From: Silvimonas soli
GTDB lineage: Bacteria > Pseudomonadota > Gammaproteobacteria > Burkholderiales > Chitinibacteraceae
Length of the DNA: 64,000 bases
Assembly: GCF_030035605.1 (NCBI RefSeq)
Contig: NZ_CP106736.1
Span: forward strand, 3,531,001-3,595,000
Direction: 5' to 3'
Translations under genes and position numbers: made by a program
Part shown: one piece after another, positions 44,551 to 52,875 of the stretch
Layout: every line of letters starts with the position of its first letter
How positions within the stretch are numbered: position 1 is the first letter of the stretch
The notes under the pieces: model-generated
What the model was told of the DNA's origin: nothing
Databases searched by the model: none
What the model saw: the letters and a program-made list of their open reading frames with translations, nothing else

Positions 44551-45578
44551 GGCTTACTCCAGCGGGCCAGCAGCCACAAAAAGAATGGCCCACCGACCAG
44601 GCTGGTGACAATCCCGACTGGCACTTCGGCGGGTGACAAGGCGATCCGCGCCAGCCAGTCAGCCAGTACCAGCGCAATGGCGCCGGTCAGAATGGATGCA
44701 GGCAACAGTATCCGATGCTGGGCGCCCAATACGATGCGCACCAGATGAGGGACGACCAGCCCGACAAAGCCGATGGTGCCACACGCAGCCACCAGCGGCC
44801 CTACCAGCAGGGCGACCAGCACGGTCAGGCGTCGCTGCAATCCGCGAATGGCGAAGCCCAGATGCCCGGCTTCACGCTCGCCCAGCAAGAGTGCGTTCAT
44901 ACCACGCCATTCTCGCAGCAAGAGCACTGACAACAGCAGAGTCCACGGAGCCAGAAAGGCCAGCAATGCCCAGTTGCCGCCAGCCAGACTGCCCATGTTC
45001 CAGAATGTCAGTGATCGCAATTGGGCGTCAGTCGCCACCCAGGTACATAAGGCAGTCAGGCTGCCGCAAACCGCATTGATGGCCACTCCCGCCAACAGCA
45101 ATCCGGCTACGGCACGGCTGCGCCGGCCAATTTGCCATGCCACAAACAAGGCGGCCAGGCTGCCGCAAAAGGCCATGCCGGCGATCCAGCCAAAAGCAGT
45201 GGCACCAAACACAATGGCGGCAACGGCGCCTAAAGCACCACCGGCAGAGACTCCCACAAGACCTGGCTCCGCCAGCGGATTGCGAAACAGCGCTTGCATG
45301 GCCGCGCCGGAAATCGCCAGTCCGCCACCGCAGACCGCCGCGAACACCACTCGCGGCAAACGCACGTCGAACAGCACGGTCTGCCACAGCGTTTCGTCCG
45401 GGGTTTGCGGCGTGGCATACAGCAGGGGAAACAGGGCGCCTAAGGGGATATGTACTGTGCCGCTGATACTGGCTGCCAGCATCAAGGCGATCAGCAGCGC
45501 GGCCAGAATGGCAAAAGTGCCTCTGGCAAGGGCAGGGCGTAGCAAAAGAGGGCGGTTAGGTATCGTCACCCGATGCAT
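44547..45578 (-). CDS. FecCD-family ABC permease
   Basis: A 343-residue membrane protein with about ten helices, of the BtuC/FecCD/HmuU type, which forms the dimeric channel of iron-chelate, heme or B12 importers. The PLAEPGLVGVSAGGALGAVAA segment is the typical motif of this family. It is coupled to the ATPase by a 4-bp overlap. The binding protein that should feed it is missing from the window; the nearest SBP gene (45687) belongs to another family. Confidence 0.86.
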   Translation of the reverse strand: MHRVTIPNRPLLLRPALARGTFAILAALLIALMLAASISGTVHIPLGALFPLLYATPQTPDETLWQTVLFDVRLPRVVFAAVCGGGLAISGAAMQALFRNPLAEPGLVGVSAGGALGAVAAIVFGATAFGWIAGMAFCGSLAALFVAWQIGRRSRAVAGLLLAGVAINAVCGSLTALCTWVATDAQLRSLTFWNMGSLAGGNWALLAFLAPWTLLLSVLLLREWRGMNALLLGEREAGHLGFAIRGLQRRLTVLVALLVGPLVAACGTIGFVGLVVPHLVRIVLGAQHRILLPASILTGAIALVLADWLARIALSPAEVPVGIVTSLVGGPFFLWLLARWSKP

Positions 45579-45624
45579 GGTAAACGGTAAATGTCATCAC
45601 CGGTATCGCTGGTGAAGTCTGTAG

Positions 45625-45652
45625 AAGACAAACCCCGGCGCATGACCGGGGT
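45625..45652 (-). terminator. Terminator between SBP gene and FecCD operon
   Basis: On the minus strand ACCCCGG and CCGGGGT form a 7-bp stem followed by TTGTCTT, ending the solute-binding gene before the permease gene. Confidence 0.7.
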
Positions 45653-45686
45653 CTGTGGGCAACTGCTTGGGCGCAACGCGATGACA

Positions 45687-46574
45687 CTAGTTGATCTTCA
45701 GCCAGGTTTGCGTGCGTGCGTTGAAAAAGCCGGACTCTTTATAAGCTTGTTCAATGGTGCCTTTTGCGCGTAATTTGGCCAGGCCTTTTTCAAGTGCATC
45801 GAAGGTTTCTGCGCCGTGTGGGGCGCTGCGACTAACGAACAGGTGACGGCTGCCAGCCAGCCCCACCTTCACATTGGGAATCGGCACCAGCGAATATTCG
45901 CCCAGCGTGAGTGACATATCTGCAGTCGGCTGGAATGGTGCCAGCAAAACGTCGGCGCGACCTTTTTCTACCATGCCGACCATTGAGTCCCAGCTTTGGG
46001 TCTGCAGCAACTGGTTGAGCTTGAGGCCTTCCAGCGTGGCGACGTCGGGCTTCCAGCTGTCGGCCACGACCGCCGTCAGCTGGCGCACGTCGTCTAGCGA
46101 ACGCGCAGCCAGGGCTTTTTTGTTGTCGGGCGAGGTATATAAACCCGCCTCAAACTCACCCTGACGGATCAGCGGGGAGGAAATATAAATCTTGTCATCA
46201 ATCGACTTGAGATCGATTTGCCATGCCGAGTTGCCGCCCATGGTGGCATTGCCGGACAAAATTTCTTTCAGATAACGCGTATACGAGTCGCTATTGTTGT
46301 CGACCTTGACCAGTTTGACGGGCCGACTCAATCCGCCCAGCGCCAACGCCTGCTGCACCAGTACTAACTCCACCACGTCACGACGCGAGCCTTCGCCCGC
46401 AAAATGACTAAGGGTTAGCGGATTACGTTTGCCGATAAAACGCTGGTAATCGTTGTAAACATCCTGCTGCGTGAGAATGGTGATTGGTTCTACCGCACGA
46501 GCGGGCGACGGGCCCAATGCCAAAGCGGCCAGCGCTGCGGCAATAAACCGGCGACGGAAAATCGGGTACAGCAT
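45687..46574 (-). CDS. Periplasmic solute-binding family protein
   Basis: A 295-residue exported protein with signal peptide 1-27 (ending ALGPSPARA). The mature part has the PBP-II look of amino-acid-like receptors, with SWDSMVGMVEKGRADVLLAPF and a FDALEKGLAKLRAKGTIEQAYKES ending. No permease accompanies it. It could be a lone receptor or a sensor of an unlinked system. The ATG at 46574 is internal to an open frame that runs to 46607. Confidence 0.72.
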   Translation of the reverse strand: MLYPIFRRRFIAAALAALALGPSPARAVEPITILTQQDVYNDYQRFIGKRNPLTLSHFAGEGSRRDVVELVLVQQALALGGLSRPVKLVKVDNNSDSYTRYLKEILSGNATMGGNSAWQIDLKSIDDKIYISSPLIRQGEFEAGLYTSPDNKKALAARSLDDVRQLTAVVADSWKPDVATLEGLKLNQLLQTQSWDSMVGMVEKGRADVLLAPFQPTADMSLTLGEYSLVPIPNVKVGLAGSRHLFVSRSAPHGAETFDALEKGLAKLRAKGTIEQAYKESGFFNARTQTWLKIN

Positions 46575-46762
46575 CGGGCCTGGCTCCTCGGAAAAACTCG
46601 GCTGCATGCTCCGGTACGCTGCACCGGCCGCAGATTGATGAAGGGCTTTACGAGCAAGGCGCTATCATGGCAACTCTGTAAGCAAACGACAATATTTGCA
46701 TGAGAGGATGAGGTGATCTGAGGGAAAAACAGACACTGCGCTGGACTGACTCCGGCTGACTG

Positions 46763-46777
46763 ATAGGCAGTCTCTAT
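46763..46777 (+). promoter_or_regulatory. OxyR-like half-site upstream of peroxiredoxin
   Basis: ATAG and CTAT are separated by seven bases, the spacing of one OxyR dyad (ATAG-N7-CTAT), inside the longer palindrome GATAG-N7-CTATC. It lies about 90 bases upstream of the peroxiredoxin ATG. The internal consensus bases are not both kept, so binding is only possible. Confidence 0.45.
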
Positions 46778-46868
46778 CATCAGCATGAACTTTCCCGATT
46801 TGACAGCCTCTACCCCCAGCAACTATCGTTTTCGGGTTTACGCAACCGATCATTTACAGGAGATTCAC

Positions 46869-47471
46869 ATGGCCGTTCTCGTTGGCAAACAAGCTCCCGA
46901 CTTCACCGCAGCCGCCGTTCTGGGCAATGGTGAAATTGTTGACCGCTTTAATCTGAAAGAAGCCACCAAGGGCAAATACGCGCTGGTGTTCTTCTATCCG
47001 CTGGACTTCACCTTTGTGTGCCCGTCGGAACTGATCGCGTTTGATCACCGCCTGGCTGAATTCAAGTCCCGTAACGTTGAAGTGATTGGCGTGTCTATCG
47101 ACAGCCAGTTCACCCACAACGCATGGCGTAACACCCCGGTGGAAAAGGGCGGCATTGGCCCGGTCGGCTACCCGCTGGTTGCTGATACCAAGCACTCCAT
47201 CGCACAAGACTACGACGTGGAAACCGCTGATGGCGTGGCTTTCCGCGGCACGTTCCTGATCGACCGCGACGGCGTGGTGCGTCACGAGTCAATCAATGAT
47301 CTGCCGCTGGGTCGCAATGTGGACGAATACATCCGTCTGGTTGACGCGCTGCAGTTCACTGAAGAACACGGCGAAGTGTGCCCGGCTGGCTGGAACAAGG
47401 GTAAGGCCGGTATGAAGGCTGATCCGAAGGGCGTGGCCGAGTACCTGGCTTCGAACGCGAAGGATCTGTAA
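46869..47471 (+). CDS. Two-cysteine peroxiredoxin (AhpC/Prx1 type)
   Basis: A peroxidase that reduces hydrogen peroxide and organic peroxides with a thioredoxin-type reductant. The 200-residue protein has the peroxidatic Cys51 in FTFVCPSE and the resolving Cys171 in HGEVCPAGW, matching typical 2-Cys peroxiredoxins of the Prx1 type rather than E. coli-like AhpC. An AGGAGA site precedes the ATG at 46869. No ahpF is adjacent. The gene is monocistronic and ends in a clear terminator; an OxyR-like site lies upstream. Confidence 0.92.
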   Translation: MAVLVGKQAPDFTAAAVLGNGEIVDRFNLKEATKGKYALVFFYPLDFTFVCPSELIAFDHRLAEFKSRNVEVIGVSIDSQFTHNAWRNTPVEKGGIGPVGYPLVADTKHSIAQDYDVETADGVAFRGTFLIDRDGVVRHESINDLPLGRNVDEYIRLVDALQFTEEHGEVCPAGWNKGKAGMKADPKGVAEYLASNAKDL

Positions 47472-47518
47472 CCGGACCGGTTACAACATGCGACGGCGGT
47501 TTGACTGCCGTTGTCCAG

Positions 47519-47545
47519 GGCGCCGCACTGCGGCGCCTTTTTATT
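47519..47545 (+). terminator. Terminator of peroxiredoxin gene
   Basis: GGCGCCGC-ACT-GCGGCGCC, an 8-bp perfect stem, is followed by TTTTTATTTT. Confidence 0.9.
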
Positions 47546-48005
47546 TTCCACAGCGCTTGCATGACGTATTCCCCCTTCGTGATTCGATTCGCTGTGAATG
47601 ACTGAAAAAACGCGAATCGAAAAGCAGCAAAAATCACTGCATGGATGCGGTAGTTCGTGCCTGGCACGACCCCGCCCTGATCACCAGAACCGGAAACGAC
47701 GCTTGCCTTTTCACCATAGCCGGGTGTTTGCGGCTTTGCCGAACGAATCAGCGCCACAGATCGAATGTTTGGGTGGCCCGTGGCAAGGATGAACGGGCGA
47801 ATGGCCCCCCGGCGCACATGCGGGATCGCAGTCGGTTGGTCCGGCGTGCAAGTCCCAGCGACATATTCGTTTATCCAGGCTGATTTTTATCTGACCGCTT
47901 TCCGTCTGTCTGATATGTCAGAATTGCCCTGCAAGGCGCGCCAGGCATACATCTCTGTATTTTTATTCAAGTGTCAGATTCGTGATGACTCGATAGAATG
48001 GCGTC
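47546..48005. other. Intergenic region before the TetR gene
   Basis: About 460 bases with no plausible gene; a minus-strand frame overlapping the peroxiredoxin end (47356-47817) is not supported. The last 100 bases contain the palindrome TCTGA-TATG-TCAGA at 47909-47922 and a second TGTCAGA at about 47971, which could be operators for the adjacent regulator. Confidence 0.5.
47909..47922. promoter_or_regulatory. Possible TetR-family operator
   Basis: TCTGA-TATG-TCAGA is a short inverted repeat about 85 bases upstream of a TetR-type gene, with a partial copy (TGTCAGA) closer in. Auto-regulation is the simplest guess. Confidence 0.35.
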
Positions 48006-48584
48006 ATGAGTGCACAAGCCCGTTCCAGCATCACCCGTCAGCAATTACTCGATGCCGCGCGTCGAATACTGATCGAGCAAGGCTACGCCCAATTGGGTGA
48101 AGCACGCGTCTGCGACCTTGCTGGCGTTACCCGCGGAGCATTGCGCTATCATTTTCCTGATGGTTTGTATGATCTGTTGCCAACCCTGATTGAAGATCTG
48201 ATTGAGATTGAGGCGCGCAAGATCGATGCCACTGGCGCAATGCAGCCGCGTGAACGTGTGTACCTGGCGCTCTACGGCTTGGCCATGGTGGGCCAACAAA
48301 CCGATTCACTGGCAATTCTGGAAGTCTGGATGGCTGCGCGCGGCGATGTCCGCTTGTCTGAGCGGGTTTATCCAGTCATGCACCGGGCCAATTTACGCAT
48401 TTTCGGCATCACTCCCAACTCGCCGTTTGAACCGGATTTACTGGCTCTGCGCATGTTATTGCACGGGGCCAGCCTGCATGTGTTCAATCCGGATTTTGAT
48501 CGAGCCCAATTGGGCAGCGCCTTGAAGTGGGTCTTGCAACAGTGGCCCGCGCCAGAAAGCCTGCGCCTGCCAGTTACTCATTAA
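48006..48584 (+). CDS. TetR/AcrR-family transcriptional regulator
   Basis: A 192-residue repressor with an N-terminal helix-turn-helix (RQQLLDAARRILIEQGYAQLGEARVCDLAGVTRGALRYHFPD region in the open frame; the recognition helix is VTRGALRYHF) and a C-terminal ligand-binding domain. The regulated genes are not obvious: the next gene on the same strand is absent, and its 3' end overlaps the convergent DUF3025 gene by 11 bases. Confidence 0.87.
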   Translation: MSAQARSSITRQQLLDAARRILIEQGYAQLGEARVCDLAGVTRGALRYHFPDGLYDLLPTLIEDLIEIEARKIDATGAMQPRERVYLALYGLAMVGQQTDSLAILEVWMAARGDVRLSERVYPVMHRANLRIFGITPNSPFEPDLLALRMLLHGASLHVFNPDFDRAQLGSALKWVLQQWPAPESLRLPVTH

Positions 48585-49371
48585 ACGCCTGGTGATGAAC
48601 TGGTTGGCGCAGTGGGCGAAAATACTTTGTATTGGCGTAGAAACTGGCGTCTTGTTCGGGCCACCAGCCCGGCACGCCCAGATATGGCAAGGGCGGTAAC
48701 TGGCGGGGCGTTTGCAACTGATCGGCGTTGATCTGGGCGGCGAGATAATCATCCAGCCAAGCCAGTTTTTGCGCCTGCGGCCAACGGAAGTATTCGGCAC
48801 TGACGGGTACGGGCCAGCACTTTCCGGTCAGGCCGGTAAACGGCTCAAGCAGCGCTTCGTAATTGGCATGACCAAAACAGACTGCCTCAATTGTCTGGCC
48901 CCAATCTGCACGTCGTTGCACAAACAACTGGTGCCAATCGTGGCCGCGCAACGCATCCAGTAGCGCAGCGTCACAATACGGCACGATCAAACCACATTCA
49001 TCAAACAACGTCGCCGCATCACGGATCGGCCCGCGCTGGCCCTTGCCGCCTTGCGGCAGATGCCGGTAGTGCAATGCATTCAGCGCGGCTTTGGTGCGGC
49101 TGAAGGTCAGCCAGATCATTGCGTTGAAACAATCATGCCAGTCATCCAGGCGAGTGGCGACACGGCCTAGTTCGTGGATTTCCGCTTCGTAATAGCGCGT
49201 CAAACTGTCGGGGTCGACAAACTGGATGATCGCACCAGATTGCGCGCGCGGACGGTCGGGGATTCGCGCCCAGCTTGAGTGATCAGGAAAAGCCGCAAAT
49301 CCTTCCAGCCAGGCCCGCAAGGTGGCAAAGGCGGGGTGCGCAAATTGAGGGTGGGGCCAGGGTTGCGACAT
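48574..49371 (-). CDS. DUF3025 family protein
   Basis: A 265-residue soluble protein of the DUF3025 family, recognised by WLTFSRTKAALNALH, RGPIRDAATLFDECG and a C-terminal LPYLGVPGWWPEQDASFY. The conserved Trp, His and Asp residues suggest an enzyme, but its function is unknown. Its stop overlaps the TetR gene's end. No operon partner is apparent. Confidence 0.83.
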   Translation of the reverse strand: MSQPWPHPQFAHPAFATLRAWLEGFAAFPDHSSWARIPDRPRAQSGAIIQFVDPDSLTRYYEAEIHELGRVATRLDDWHDCFNAMIWLTFSRTKAALNALHYRHLPQGGKGQRGPIRDAATLFDECGLIVPYCDAALLDALRGHDWHQLFVQRRADWGQTIEAVCFGHANYEALLEPFTGLTGKCWPVPVSAEYFRWPQAQKLAWLDDYLAAQINADQLQTPRQLPPLPYLGVPGWWPEQDASFYANTKYFRPLRQPVHHQAFNE

Positions 49372-49408
49372 CAGGCTGCATCAAGCGCGGATTGGCGACA
49401 TGGACCCA

Positions 49409-49903
49409 TTACTGCAGGCGACCCATATCGAGCCGACCTTCAGCAACCGGGTTTGGGTCTGCGGCGTTGGCCAGTGCTTTAACGGTAACGACGTAGCGGC
49501 CACCCTTGCTGCAGGGCGGGGCGTAAATCGAACCATCACGTGCGCCGAGGGATTTGACGCCAGCAGGAACCGGCCCTTGGGCGGCGATGGCGGGAATCTG
49601 CGCACTGGTGGCGCCTTTGGGCACGGTGTAAATCAAGCGGCCCATGCCGCCGCCGTCATTGGCACCGCCATGCTCGGAGAACTCCACCAGCAAGGCGCTG
49701 GCGTTGGCCGGAACATCAAACACGTTTAGCCCGGGCGTGGCACCGGCGCCACCCAATTTGCTGCATTGCTGTCCGGCTGGAATGCTGCTGCCGTTCCATA
49801 GCGGACTGGCAAAGCGCAAAGTCAGTGCGCCGCCATCGGCACTGGCGAACGCGGCAGTTGCGAAAGTCGTAATGGCAACAACAAAACGGCTGAATGATGT
49901 CAT
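49409..49903 (-). CDS. Exported PEBP-like protein
   Basis: A 164-residue precursor with a signal peptide (1-22, ending AAFASA). The mature part (FASPLWNGSSIPAG near the start, YAPPCSKGGRYVVTVKAL near the end) loosely follows the YbhB/YbcL phosphatidylethanolamine-binding family, but the ligand-site residues of that family are only partly visible. Two Cys pairs suggest disulfides in the periplasm. The match is suggestive, not firm. Confidence 0.6.
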   Translation of the reverse strand: MTSFSRFVVAITTFATAAFASADGGALTLRFASPLWNGSSIPAGQQCSKLGGAGATPGLNVFDVPANASALLVEFSEHGGANDGGGMGRLIYTVPKGATSAQIPAIAAQGPVPAGVKSLGARDGSIYAPPCSKGGRYVVTVKALANAADPNPVAEGRLDMGRLQ

Positions 49904-50031
49904 ATGGCAAGAAACCTCGACGGGAGAGATGCTGATTCTAATGCAATCGCGCGATGCGGGAATGGCACCATGTCACTGTTGGCCTTGCTCCGTATAATGC
50001 GTCACACCTTGTCCGCGATTAAAACTAAGCC

Positions 50032-51183
50032 ATGTCCGCGCATGTGATCACTCCCCCGCAATCTGGTACCAGCCCGCAAACGTGGTACGACGGCGTACGG
50101 CATCTGCCCGGGTTTATTGAAGATAGTGCCCAGGCTGCGGCCATTGCCCGACTGGAAACACTGTTTCAGGAACTGCTGGAATTCAAACGCAAACGGCATC
50201 GGCTGTTTGGCAAAACGCTCTTGCCGCAACCGGCGCCACCGCGCGGGGTGTGGTTCTGGGGCGGAGTCGGGCGAGGTAAAAGCTTTTTGATGGATGCATT
50301 TTTCGCGGGGCTGCCGTACGCCCGCAAAAAGCGCATTCACTTTCACCAGTTCATGCAAGACGTGCAACGCGAACTGGCGCAGCTGAAAAGCGAAACCGAT
50401 CCGCTGGTGAAAATCGCCGAGAAGATCGCTCGTAACGTTCGTGTGCTGTGCTTTGACGAGTTCCACGTCTCGGATATTGCCGATGCCATGATCCTCGGCC
50501 GGCTACTGGAGCAGTTGTTCCAGCGGGGTGTGATTCTGATTGCCACCTCCAATTATCCGCCGGATGGCCTGTATCCTAATGGCCTGCAGCGCATTAACTT
50601 TCTGCCCACCATCGCGCTGATCAAGCAGCAGATGGATATCTTTAATCTGGATGGCGGGCAAGACCACCGCCTGCGGGCGCTTTCTGCCGCCAGAACCTAT
50701 CTGGCGCCGATCACAGCAGATACGGATGCCGAACTGGACAAGCTTTTCAGTCAGATTGCCACCGGGCCGGATCAAGCCAGAACCATGACCATTGCCGGGC
50801 GTAACATCACTTGCCTGCGCCGCGCGCCCGGTGTGGCCTGGTTTGATTTCTTCAAGATATGTGGCGACCAGCGCGGGCAAGCGGATTACCTGGCAATTGG
50901 GCGCATGTACCAAACGGTGATTGTGTCTGGCATTCCGGCGCTCGAAGCGCGCCAGGCATCGGAAGCGCGGCGCTTTACCTGGCTGGTGGACGTGTTTTAC
51001 GACCAGCGGGTCAAGTTGATTATCTCCGCCGACGTTCTCGCCGAGCAGTTGTATCTCGATGGTGTACAAGCCAGCGAATTCTTTCGCACGATCAGCCGGT
51101 TGACCGAGATGCAAACGCAGGAATATCTGGCCCTGCCGCACCAGCCAGTACTCGAATCGCTGGCTGGTTTGGTAGAAACCTGA
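50032..51183 (+). CDS. zapE: Cell division ATPase ZapE (AFG1 family)
   Basis: An AAA+-like ATPase that interacts with FtsZ during division and is related to mitochondrial AFG1. The 383-residue protein has Walker A GGVGRGKS (77-84), Walker B VLCFDEFHV, and the family's ATSNYPPDGLYPNGLQR sensor region. It is preceded by a short gap and ends in a terminator at 51242. It is a single-gene unit in this window. Confidence 0.9.
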   Translation: MSAHVITPPQSGTSPQTWYDGVRHLPGFIEDSAQAAAIARLETLFQELLEFKRKRHRLFGKTLLPQPAPPRGVWFWGGVGRGKSFLMDAFFAGLPYARKKRIHFHQFMQDVQRELAQLKSETDPLVKIAEKIARNVRVLCFDEFHVSDIADAMILGRLLEQLFQRGVILIATSNYPPDGLYPNGLQRINFLPTIALIKQQMDIFNLDGGQDHRLRALSAARTYLAPITADTDAELDKLFSQIATGPDQARTMTIAGRNITCLRRAPGVAWFDFFKICGDQRGQADYLAIGRMYQTVIVSGIPALEARQASEARRFTWLVDVFYDQRVKLIISADVLAEQLYLDGVQASEFFRTISRLTEMQTQEYLALPHQPVLESLAGLVET

Positions 51184-51241
51184 AACCGGCTACATTTTTA
51201 TTTGCAACATCGCCGAGCCGGTCCAGAAATGCTCCGCAAAG

Positions 51242-51269
51242 AAAAAGCCCCGCAATGCGGGGCTTTTTT
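51242..51269 (+). terminator. Terminator after zapE
   Basis: AAAAAGCCCCGC-AAT-GCGGGGCTTTTTT forms a 12-bp stem whose flanks are A-rich on the left and T-rich on the right, so it can also stop the minus-strand phasin transcript. Confidence 0.9.
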
Positions 51270-51324
51270 ATGCTTGACATAGGCAATCATTTTGCATGGT
51301 TAACCAGTCAAAGCATTATCTTGT

Positions 51325-51867
51325 TCATTTCTTGGCAGCGCTTTTTACTGCTTCGGCGGTGGCCGAAGTAGCTGCCTTTACCGATGCATCAGTGAATTCA
51401 GCAACCTGCTTGGCTGCTTTGGTCAGGCTGTCGACCGCAGCAGCGGTTGCAGCGGCAGTTGACTTCACTGCGGCAACGGCGACATCGGCACCGGCTGGAG
51501 CCGACTTGGCAAAGCGATCCAGGCCGCCTACCAATTCCTTGTGAAAGGCGACTGCGCGTTCTTCGTACAGCTTGCTCAGCTCAGTCTGGGCTTGCGAGGC
51601 AATCTCGAATACGCTGCGGGAAAAATGAGTAGCTTGTTCTACACTGGTTTCAATCAGCTTCTGGCGCAGGGCAACGGCCTCTTGTACATCTTTGACGGCA
51701 GCCAGAGCACGTGCGTTCTTCACGTTTTCTTCCAGAGCAGTGCGGGTGGCTTCAACCTGCACTTTGAACAGTCGCTCGGTGCTGTCCAGCGACAACCGCG
51801 CAAAACGCAGCACGGTTTCGATTTGTTCGGTGGCCAGATCGGCAATTTGTTGTTGGGCTTGGGACAT
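51325..51867 (-). CDS. phaP: Phasin (PhaP-type granule protein)
   Basis: A 180-residue, mostly helical protein that coats polyhydroxyalkanoate granules. It begins SQAQQQIADLATEQIETVLRFARLSLDS, the phasin_2 pattern, and its C-terminal third is Ala/Ala-Lys-rich with VKSTAAATAAAVDSLTKAAKQ, an amphipathic stretch. It is divergent from phaR, the regulator that senses free granule surface, at 52107. No PHA synthase is in the window. Confidence 0.88.
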   Translation of the reverse strand: MSQAQQQIADLATEQIETVLRFARLSLDSTERLFKVQVEATRTALEENVKNARALAAVKDVQEAVALRQKLIETSVEQATHFSRSVFEIASQAQTELSKLYEERAVAFHKELVGGLDRFAKSAPAGADVAVAAVKSTAAATAAAVDSLTKAAKQVAEFTDASVKAATSATAEAVKSAAKK

Positions 51868-52106
51868 GATGCGCTCCTGAATAATCCATTGATGGTTATG
51901 CGGTGCTGTAAATGTTTGCCTAAGTCAACTATGATGCATCGCACAATTGATTTTATTGTGTATTTTCATAATCGCAATGTCAACTGAATTTTTGTGCAGT
52001 GCAGCATGAAGTGTTGCATACCGGATGAACGGACGCTACTCTTGGCAGCATTCTCGTAATAATACGAAAATCACTACAACCCGCAGTCACCTTTCAGGGG
52101 AAATGC
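51868..52106. promoter_or_regulatory. phaP-phaR divergent control region
   Basis: A 239-base AT-rich gap between two divergent starts. TGC-rich clusters stand out, for example TGCAGTGCAGCA at 51995-52006 and TTGCATA just after, resembling the TGC-rich sites reported for PhaR in other bacteria. Binding is inferred, not shown. Confidence 0.45.
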
Positions 52107-52751
52107 ATGAGCGTCGAAAAACGGGTGATCAAGAAGTATCCCAACCGTCGGCTGTACGACACAGCCACCAGTTGTTACATCACGCTTGTCGATGTCAAAC
52201 AGCTGGTTCTTGATCAGATTGACGTGCAGGTGCTGGATGCCAAAAGTGGCGAAGACATTACGCGTAGCGTGCTGTTGCAGATCATTCTGGAAGAAGAAGC
52301 CGGCGGCATGCCGATGTTCTCGTACGACGTGCTCACCCAGATCATCCGCTTCTATGGCCATGCCATGCAGGGCGTGATGGGCAACTATCTGGAAAAGAAC
52401 ATGCAGTTGTTCACCGAGATGCAAACGCGCCTGCAAGATCAGGCCAAAAATGCACTCGGTGGCGAAAACCCGATGCTCAACCCCAATGTCTGGGGCGACT
52501 TCATGAAGTTCCAGGGCCCGGCGCTGCAAAGCATGATGGGTAAATATCTGGAAAGCAGCACCACACTGTTTGTAGATATGCAGCAACAGTTGCAAGATCG
52601 GGCCAAGCACTTGTTTACCGGTTTTGGCATGCCAGGCTATGGCCGCGATGGCAGCCCGGTTGATCCCAATGAGCCCGAGCCATCGTCCCCGCCCGCCGCA
52701 GATGCACCGGATGACAAAACGCCGCCCAAGCGCCGTACAACGCAGAAATAA
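52107..52751 (+). CDS. phaR: Polyhydroxyalkanoate synthesis repressor PhaR
   Basis: A 214-residue regulator that represses phasin genes and is released when PHA granules form. The N-terminal DNA-binding domain is clear in KRVIKKYPNRRLYDTATSCYITL and the central domain follows (residues 60-150, with MPMFSYDVLTQIIRFYGHAMQGVMG). The C-terminus is Pro/Ser/Asp-rich. It lies divergent from the phasin gene, the usual arrangement, and supports control of PHA granules in this organism. Confidence 0.92.
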   Translation: MSVEKRVIKKYPNRRLYDTATSCYITLVDVKQLVLDQIDVQVLDAKSGEDITRSVLLQIILEEEAGGMPMFSYDVLTQIIRFYGHAMQGVMGNYLEKNMQLFTEMQTRLQDQAKNALGGENPMLNPNVWGDFMKFQGPALQSMMGKYLESSTTLFVDMQQQLQDRAKHLFTGFGMPGYGRDGSPVDPNEPEPSSPPAADAPDDKTPPKRRTTQK

Positions 52752-52875
52752 CCCGTTGAAATAAAATTGATTTAAAATAGCCGGTTGTCCATGCGGGCAT
52801 GTCACAGCGACATGCCCGCTCTGTTTTGGTATTGCGGCTGGTGGCGTTGTGGCTGCGGCCTGCTGGAGAGTACGT

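Noticed and set aside
47356..47817. 153-codon minus frame over the peroxiredoxin end
   Set aside because: Crosses a strong terminator and a conserved gene, and lacks any motif.
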